From assembly GCA_030674155.1 (NCBI GenBank), contig CM060334.1, forward strand, positions 33,637,630-33,650,129: 12,500 bases of DNA. Reading direction: 5' to 3'. Shown piece by piece: positions 7,271 to 12,500 of this stretch. The position numbers and the translations under genes are program-made. The notes below the pieces were generated by a model. That model was given only the letters and a program-made list of their open reading frames with translations, ran no database searches and was not told where the DNA came from. This DNA comes from Stramonita haemastoma (taxonomy: Eukaryota > Mollusca > Gastropoda > Neogastropoda > Muricidae). Position 1 is the stretch's first letter; the number at the start of each line of letters is the position of its first letter.

Positions 7271-7555
7271 GGATGGTGTCTAAATATGACACCTGTGTGC
7301 ATACTTTTTTTTTTTTTTAAATGTAACTCTGTCATAACGTTGCCACCACCTACTCTTCCAAAAAGCAGATCGGGTTTTTAACGTGTGGGCAAGATGTTCT
7401 GCGTGTGTTCGAACACGGGGCTTCGGTTTGTAGCTAGCCTCGTCCGAAGGACTGTCCGGAGGAGTGGAGTCAGCACTGATGTTAACTCCAGCGGGTGGGG
7501 CTCGAACCGGGGCCGTCAGATCATGAGCTATATGCTCTAACCACTATCTAACATT
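7271..7555 (-). mobile_element. tRNA-derived SINE, family B, copy 2
   Basis: Same body as copy 1 (CAAGATGTTCTGCGTG, CACGGGGCTTCGG) and the same hairpin tail (7275-7293). The head differs: A box TAGTGGTTAGAGC (reverse of 7534-7546), B box GGTTCGAGCCC (reverse of 7498-7508) and a CTCATGA loop resembling tRNA-Met. CATTCCGACTTGG at 7257-7269 and CATTCCCCCCGACCTTGG at 7552-7569 flank it as an imperfect direct repeat. Confidence 0.75.
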
Positions 7556-7744
7556 CCCCCCGACCTTGGATGTGTTGTGTCAGTTCAAAAACAAATGTTT
7601 TACGTGACACAGGAGAAAATGAAGAAAGGTTAATATGCATACAAAATAAACATATTCCAAAATGAAATAAAACCAAAGGAATAACAGCAAAAAGTTGTGT
7701 GTGCTCAATCTATGCAGGGAAATAACGTATTCTGTCATCTTTCC

Positions 7745-8160
7745 CGAAGAAAACAAACAGAAAAACAGAGCATTGTGGAAGAGAAGCAGAAGAAAGAGAA
7801 AAAAAAAAAAGAAGGAAAGAAGGTAGAAGAAGATGAAAGAAGGAGGGAAAATACAGATTAGAAAGATGGAAAGGAGCAAAATACAGAAGAAAAGAAAGAA
7901 AGAAAAAAAAAAGATAAAAAGAAAGGACAGATGGAGGGGAGGCAATACATGTGACAAATCAATTTATACACTTTTTGAGGGTAAGGGTGGAAAAGACAAA
8001 GAGAGAGAGAGACAGAGACAGACAGACAGACAGACAGAAAGAAGCAGAGGGGAGGGGGTGATGGGACGGGAGATGGAAGGGGGAGAAGTTGAACGTTCGA
8101 GAAGGGAAGGGTGAATAGACTTGACAATGGGAAGGGGGAGGGGTGGTGGTGAAGAAAAAC
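7745..8160 (+). repeat. polypurine region with (GAAA), (GA) and (GACA) arrays
   Basis: Two long purine-rich stretches (7745-7945 and 7976-8160) separated by a normal spacer. Inside are an A run (7800-7811), GAAA-type repeats (7888-7911), (GA)n (7999-8010) and (GACA)n (8011-8038). Lysine/arginine-rich and leucine/phenylalanine-rich frames across it are composition artefacts. The preceding 7570-7745 is anonymous. Confidence 0.85.
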
Positions 8161-8287
8161 CATCGACTCGTGTGTAGCCATATCAGCAGACGAAGACATC
8201 TCGAACAACAAGCACAGTACGAATGAACTTAACGGTTTTGAATCCTCCCCCACCCCCCACCCCACCCCTATCCCTCAATGGATCCAA

Positions 8288-8289
<2 letters not shown>

Positions 8290-8351
<62 letters not shown>

Positions 8352-8432
8352 CACCTCTCTCTCTCTCTTTCTCCACCTCTCTCTCTGTCTGTCTGTCTCC
8401 CTCCCCCACTCACCATCCCCCCTCTCTCTGAA
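8290..8432 (+). repeat. (CT)n / (CTGT)n microsatellite
   Basis: Long CT array with interruptions (CCTC, CCACC), then GTCTGTCTGTCT at 8386-8399 and a C-rich tail. Preceded by a C-rich block (8246-8272). Together with the purine-rich 7745-8160 this makes an abrupt strand switch. 8433-8551 shows nothing recognisable. Confidence 0.95.
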
Positions 8433-8551
8433 AGTTACAGTAGAATCTATACATGTGATGCATAGCAGTGTATTTAACGACCAAAAAAACCCCAAACAAA
8501 TCTTTGCAGGAGTGGCCGAAGATAAAGACTACGGCAGGCATTAAGTGTAAT

Positions 8552-8868
8552 TATTCAATTATTGATCACATGTTCACCCCCCCACGTCTTTTTGTGGAAA
8601 AAGTTCTCTTTACATCGTAAATTACGCGTCGCTTTTTTAGACTTTGAGGAAGCTTTCGATTCTATACATAGAAAGCTGTTCTTTGCCTCTTTTTTCATTA
8701 TCAAAAACTGGTGTTCATGGGTAGTTGTTAAGAGTGCGCATTATTATCATCTGCCTGAAAGCTAGGGCGAGACGCGTGTGGGTGGAAATAACGATGGCTG
8801 GTTGCCCATTCAGTGCAAGCAAGTCTGGTGTAAAACAGGGTAATGTATGTGACCCTGTTCTCTTCTCT
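8552..8868 (+). pseudogene. non-LTR retrotransposon reverse transcriptase relic
   Basis: Three pieces of RT palm and fingers survive in three frames. SIIDHMFT (8555-8578, phase 2) resembles the xxxDHIFTL block. VAFLDFEEAFDSIHRK (8628-8675, phase 3) is the FxDFxKAFD motif with the first catalytic Asp. FSASKSGVKQGNVCDPVLFS (8809-8868, phase 1) matches the GVRQGCxLSPxLF block. In-frame stops occur at the junctions (TAG after PES near 8764) and at 8869. The YxDD block is absent because the T run and repeat module at 8871 interrupt the sequence. The clade cannot be assigned from this much; it cannot encode an active enzyme. Confidence 0.8.
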
Positions 8869-8870
8869 TA

Positions 8871-8938
8871 ATTTTTTTTTTTTCGTTCCTTGACTAGAAC
8901 CCCCATGTTCACCAATGGTAAGATTTTGCGTATGCTTT
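8871..8938 (-). mobile_element. dispersed module, third copy
   Basis: T run followed by CGTTCCTTGACTAG, TGTTCACCAATGGTAAGATTT and GCGTATGC, matching 6672-6733 and 1661-1720. It sits exactly where the RT relic stops, so it probably inserted into the retrotransposon. Nothing further is recognised in 8939-9216. Confidence 0.5.
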
Positions 8939-9214
8939 TGCTAAGCTGCAGTCTGACTTGCTTTGTATCAAAAAGGTGATAAGTTTGGATAAATGATCTA
9001 GGTATAGCCTATTGTTCATATTGTGCAGAAATAAGAGTTTCTTATGATGGCGCTGCTACTTGTGAACATGTTCGTTGATTTTATTTGCATTTATTCATAA
9101 AGTTTCTGAGACTGGCTATGAGAACACCCAGACAAACCAGATGTACGCTATTCGAAATGTTATCATTATGTACCTCTCTACCTTCATAAAGGGTTATGAT
9201 GTTCAATAAAGTAG

Positions 9215-9216
<2 letters not shown>

Positions 9217-9287
<71 letters not shown>

Positions 9288-9290
9288 TTC
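9217..9290 (+). repeat. (CT)n microsatellite
   Basis: Nearly pure CT array with one CC slip at 9264, ending four bases before the SINE head that starts near 9294. Confidence 0.95.
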
Positions 9291-9293
9291 TTC

Positions 9294-9556
9294 CATAGCG
9301 TAGTGGTTAGAGCTTTGTGTTGGCGATCTTATGGCCCGGTTCAAACCAATACCCAGATGCCCGATCAAGGGAACTTTTCCCATGGCGCTAACGTCAGTGC
9401 CGACTCCACTCCCCTAAAAACCCTTCCGATGACACAATGAACCCAGGTCCCCAGTGTGAACGCACGCAGAACATCTTGCGCACATGGCAAAACCTGTTCC
9501 TCCTTTTGGAAGAAAAGGTCATTGTGTGTTGGTGGGAACAGACGACAAATTTACAA
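9294..9556 (+). mobile_element. tRNA-derived SINE, family B, copy on the plus strand
   Basis: A box TAGTGGTTAGAGC (9301-9313) and a B box remnant GGTTCAAACC (9338-9347). The body is the reverse complement of the other family B copies: GACTCCACTCCCCTAAAAACC, GAACGCACGCAGAACATCTTG, CGCACATGGCAAAACCTG. It ends in GACGACAAATTTAC, matching the poly(A)-proximal part of copy 1. It lies directly between a (CT)n array and a (GT)n array, so flanking duplications cannot be seen. Confidence 0.75.
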
Positions 9557-9574
9557 AACCATATCTAAAGGGGG

Positions 9575-9578
<4 letters not shown>

Positions 9579-9621
<43 letters not shown>

Positions 9622-9636
9622 TGTGTGTGTGTGTGT

Positions 9637-9673
<37 letters not shown>

Positions 9674-9683
9674 CAATCAATCA
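9579..9683 (+). repeat. (GT)n array ending in (AATC)n
   Basis: About 90 bases of GT with two GG slips, then AATCAATCAATCAA at 9671-9684. The AATC stretch followed by TTTTTATTTCCAGATGG looks like the tail of a minus-strand LINE, but too little is present to say more. Confidence 0.9.
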
Positions 9684-9750
9684 AATTTTTATTTCCAGAT
9701 GGTACATTGAGTAAGCAGCGATCTGCTTTTTTTCCATCAACGCCATCTTG

Positions 9751-9811
9751 ATGTTGTGTGTGTGTGTGATGTGTGTGTGTGTGTGTGTGTGTGTTGTGTG
9801 TGTGTGTGTGC

Positions 9812-9865
<54 letters not shown>

Positions 9866-9868
9866 TGT
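9751..9868 (+). repeat. (GT)n with internal (GC)8
   Basis: Alternating purine-pyrimidine tract containing CGCGCGCGCGCGCGCG at 9811-9826 between GT blocks. Such sequence readily adopts Z-DNA. 9869-10010 has nothing recognised. Confidence 0.95.
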
Positions 9869-10010
9869 TAAAGCTCATAAGGGGTTATTTCATTGTCCTG
9901 AAATGACAGAATGAATACAATAAAACCTCTCTTTATTTCTATACCCCCCTCCCCTCAATCAGTTACATTATAGTATTACTTGTTCTGATAATTATAATGA
10001 ACTCTGAAAC

Positions 10011-10059
10011 GCGCCGCGCGCGCGCGCGCGCACACACACACACACCACACACACACACA

Positions 10060-10121
<62 letters not shown>

Positions 10122-10132
10122 TGTGTGTGTGT
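10011..10132 (+). repeat. (GC)n-(CA)n-(GT)n array
   Basis: A GC run (10015-10030) is followed by a CA array to 10061 and then by a GT array to 10132. The CA-to-GT switch makes the centre an inverted repeat of 15 or more bases per arm around AAG. Confidence 0.95.
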
Positions 10133-10228
10133 GAGATTACTTTGCTTACGTGTGCAGTTTGTGCATGGAGGTGATTGCGTGCACGCAGGCGCCCGTGTGT
10201 GTGTGATTACTTTGCTTATGTATGCATG

Positions 10229-10265
<37 letters not shown>

Positions 10266-10278
10266 GCGCGCGCGCGCG
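10133..10278 (+). repeat. duplicated spacer plus (GT)n(GC)n
   Basis: Two copies of a spacer with TTACTTTGCTTA (10137-10148 and 10207-10218), 70 bases apart, each preceded by GT repeats. The second is followed by (GT)n at 10229-10262 and (GC)n to about 10281. A third related copy lies at 12068-12089 beyond the LINE. Confidence 0.8.
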
Positions 10279-11904
10279 CGCTGGTGCGCTCCAAACTGGA
10301 CTACGGGTGTCAGGTCTACGGCTCGGCGAGGCCTTCCAACCTGAAAGCACTGGACCCTATCCACCACCAGAGGCTCCGGATCTGTCTTGGAGCGTTCCGA
10401 ACGACGCCGGTGTACAGCCTGTACGCGGAAGCGGGAGAACCCTCTCTGAAAAACCGCCGTCTGAAACTGACTCTGAACTATTACATGAAGTTGTATTCGG
10501 AGTATAACAACCCGGCTTACGATTGTGTTCTTAACCCCCAGTTTCAGGCCAAGTTTGAGAAATCGCCCTCTGCCACCCCGCCTCTGGGCATTCGGATCCT
10601 TCCCCATCTCCGGGAGGCGGGTATCGATTTGGGTGTCATCTGCGATCTTCCTAAGTTCCCTGAGACGCCTATGTGGATGATGGAAACCCTGGCTGTCCGT
10701 TTCGATCTCGCTGCTCACAGGAAAGACGCCACCAGCTCCACGGCGTACGGGTCTTCTTCCGAGAGCTCTGTGCGTCGTATCCGTCCTACATCAAGGTTTT
10801 CACCGGCGGGTCCAAGTCGGAGGAGGGGGTGGCCTGCGCCGCCTATTGTCCCACCATCAAGAAGTCGGCGCTTTCGGAGCACCTGCCCTTCGGATGCCGA
10901 ACTGAGCGCTCTCGTCTTGTCCCTGCAACTGATCCGGCGATCGGGAAAGAAAGACTTCTTGATCTGTGCGGACTCGCTCTCTGCTCTGGAGGCTATCGCT
11001 TGCAGGAACGTAAACCACCCTAAGCTTCGGAGTTCTACGAACTGTATACTTCCTTGAGACGGGACGGGTGTGACACGTGTGGTTTTGGTGTGGGTCCCGG
11101 GGCACGCGGGCATTTGGGGCAACGAGAACGGTTGACCGACTCGCCAGGCGTGCCACGGAGCATGGATGTTTCCGGGTCCACAGTGCCGTTCACGGATCTG
11201 AAACCTAGAAGCCAACAATACGAGCACTCCCTCTGGCAGGAGGAGTGGAACGCTCAGACGGACAACAAACTTTTTTGGATCCGTCCCAACCTGAAAGAGG
11301 TTTTCCCTCTGTGTGTCAAAAACCGAAGGGAGGCGACAGTGCTCACCAGGATACACACGGGTCATTCTCACATCACTCACGTTCACTTGCTGAAAGGCGA
11401 GGAACCCCATGGTGCGTGACTTGTGACTGCAGGTAACCATCAGGCATCTGCTCCTGGAGTGTCGGGATGTTCAGGATATTAGGCACAGGCATTTTACCGC
11501 GGACTCCCTAAAGATCCTCTTTCGGGATGTTCCACCGGACACCATTTTTAACTTCCTGAGAGAATCGGGCTTTTTCCGTCTGATATGAGTGAAAGTGGTA
11601 TGGTTGGTCTGTGAGGACAAGGTTGTTTTAAGGAAGCTGGTTTTGGTTTTATCTCGTTTTAAGAGTGATCGATGTGGGTTTTCCCACGACGCGGGGTCCG
11701 TCCTGGGCTGACCCTTATGGTCGACAGGGGCTTCGATACAAGCAAGGACAGTTGAGTTGGTTTTATACCTCGTTTTAAACTGTACATAGTCGCACACTTT
11801 TAATACGAATTTTAAAATGTAACGAGGTGACAGCCCTGACATATATGGCCTATGTGGTCGGTGGGACTATAAGCAACATAATTGGATTGGATTGGATTGG
11901 ATTG
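10278..11904 (+). mobile_element. 5'-truncated LINE (Jockey/I group, RNase H-bearing)
   Basis: Non-LTR retrotransposon 3' end. It begins inside the RT C-terminal region directly after a (GC)n tract, runs through the RNase H domain and the end of ORF2 (stop 11586-11588), then a 3'UTR of about 290 bases and a tail of ATTGG repeats (11881-11904). The 5' truncation is typical of incomplete reverse transcription. The 3'UTR has two related blocks (11708-11731 and 11836-11878), each with a CTGAC...GGTCG core. (GT)n arrays on both sides hide any target-site duplication. Confidence 0.85.
10281..11588 (+). pseudogene. LINE ORF2 C-terminal fragment: RT thumb, RNase H, C-terminal tail
   Basis: Opens with LVRSKLDYGCQVYGSARPS (about 10281-10340), a conserved stretch C-terminal to the RT palm, then LGAFRTTPVYSLYAEAGEP. 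RNase H follows: FTGGSKSEEGVACAA (10800-10844), AELSALVLSLQLI, FLICADSLSALEAI and VLVWVPGHAGIWGN (about 11082-11123), then VDRLARRATE. The tail has LWQEEWNAQTDNKLFWIRP, NRREATVLTRIHTGHSH and finally RHLLLEC...ESGFFRLI. The frame changes about eight times (near 10740, 10890, 11028, 11070, 11128, 11185, 11400 and 11430). The first RNase H catalytic Asp of the usual TDGS is Gly here. The element is dead. Confidence 0.85.
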
Positions 11905-11999
11905 TGTGTGTGGTGTTGTGTGTGTTGTGTGTGTGTGTGTGTGTGTGTGGTGTTGCTAATGTGTGTGTATGCGTGTGTTGTGTTGTGTGTGTGTGTGTG

Positions 12000-12067
<68 letters not shown>
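11905..12067 (+). repeat. (GT)n array
   Basis: GT repeats with TTG and GGT slips, broken once by GCTAATGTGTGTGTATGCG (about 11955-11973), then nearly pure to 12067. It starts directly at the end of the LINE's ATTGG tail. The cysteine/valine and histidine/threonine frames here are repeat translations, not genes. Confidence 0.95.
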
Positions 12068-12171
12068 TACTTCGCTTATGCATGCATGCTTGTAAGCCAT
12101 AGCCTACAAGGTGATTGCCTTGCTTTTTTTTTTTTTTTAATATCGAGGATAATGGAATAAGCACTCATGTG

Positions 12172-12440
12172 CTTTTTTTTTTTTATCCAGTCCCTGTATG
12201 TATGCAGTTTTGCAAATCTTGTCATCTGTTCCCACCAGCACACAATGGCCTACTCTTACGAAAAGCGGAACAGGATTTAACGTGTGCGCAAGATGTTCTG
12301 CGTGCCTTCGCACACGGGGCCTCGTTTACAAGATTCATCCGAAAGACTTTTGGGGAGAGCGGAACCAGCACTGATGTTAACTCTAGGGGAAAAAATCCCC
12401 TCCACGGGGAAAGGAAAAATCCCCTCGACGGCTTGAGGCG
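12172..12440 (-). mobile_element. tRNA-derived SINE, family B, copy near the right edge
   Basis: T run (12172-12184), then ACACAATGGCCTACTC, GAAAAGCGGAACAGG, the family B body CGCAAGATGTTCTGCGTGCC, GGGGCCTCG, TCATCCGAAAGACTT and GCACTGATGTTAACTCTAGG. It then has GGGGAAAAAATCCCC (12386-12400) and a second GGGGAAAGGAAAAATCCCC (12406-12424) instead of a recognisable tRNA head. The same kind of G4A/T-C4 block ends the copy at 1661-1965, which suggests a subfamily. A second T run at 12125-12138 lies further left. Confidence 0.75.
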
Positions 12441-12448
12441 CTAAGCGA

Positions 12449-12500
12449 GTGTGTGTGCGTGTACGCGCGCGCGTGCCTGCGCGCGTGCCTGTATGTATGT
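12449..12500 (+). repeat. (GT)n/(GC)n tract running off the right edge
   Basis: Alternating GTGTGTGCGTGTACGCGCGC and GCCTGCGCGCGTGCCTG, ending in GTATGTATGT at the window edge. Confidence 0.8.

Noticed and set aside
7833..8265. Basic or serine/phenylalanine-rich proteins across the purine tract
   Set aside because: Composition follows the GAAA, GA and CT repeats, with no domain and no conserved start.
8000..8420. Long inverted repeat between (GACA)n at 8011 and (CTGT)n at 8386
   Set aside because: Order of the sub-blocks is parallel-complementary rather than reverse-complementary, so only short microsatellite stretches could pair.
9671..9684. (AATC)n as a LINE tail or telomere-like repeat
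   Set aside because: Only three and a half units, with no adjacent LINE sequence recognised, and not a telomeric motif.
9456..10294. Cysteine/valine-rich and histidine/threonine-rich open frames
   Set aside because: They are read-through of (GT)n and (CA)n microsatellites, open in several frames on both strands.
10065..11057. A single 330-residue protein from 10065
   Set aside because: Its first part is (GT)n translation and its middle is out-of-frame RNase H sequence. Only the parts near 10281-10735 and 10890-11028 are real LINE coding sequence.

Overview
The window looks like a stretch of animal nuclear genome, most likely a mollusc and possibly a marine gastropod. The grounds are one GT10 fucosyltransferase gene with an AATAAA signal, many tRNA-headed SINEs, decayed non-LTR retrotransposons, and very dense GT/CT/AT/homopolymer repeats. 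The animal assignment is well supported; the phylum is an inference from the repeat types and cannot be proven here.

Layout. Positions 1-1114 hold the only convincing host gene: the stem and complete catalytic domain of an alpha-1,3-fucosyltransferase on the + strand, open at the left edge. Its reading frame is broken once, in a run of C at 197-201. From about 1200 to 4200 the DNA is mostly low-complexity (GAAA, AT, C/G runs, CA, GTT) with old SINE copies at 1661-1965 (minus), 2590-2815 (minus) and 3820-4178 (plus).

Positions 4214-4965 hold two well-preserved SINEs in tandem, called here family A and family D. D is flanked by a perfect 10-bp target-site duplication. Positions 5085-5560 are a 24-bp minisatellite. 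From 6185 to 7555 lies a SINE cluster: an inverted copy of A, a 3' fragment of A, a short dispersed module, and two family B copies in a row with different tRNA-like heads but the same body. From 7745 to 8430 the strand is purine-rich, then pyrimidine-rich. Positions 8552-8868 are a reverse-transcriptase relic. Family B recurs at 9294-9556 (plus) and 12172-12440 (minus).

Positions 9579-12070 carry several (GT)n/(GC)n arrays. In their midst is a 5'-truncated LINE (10278-11904) with the RT C-terminal region, RNase H, the end of ORF2, a 3'UTR and an (ATTGG)n tail. It has about eight frameshifts and has lost a catalytic Asp.

Functionally, nothing beyond the fucosyltransferase looks like a working protein gene. 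The interest lies in the SINE community: families A and B have different heads and tails but share a central block, and several copies keep small stem-loops. I saw no convincing new defence or enzyme system.
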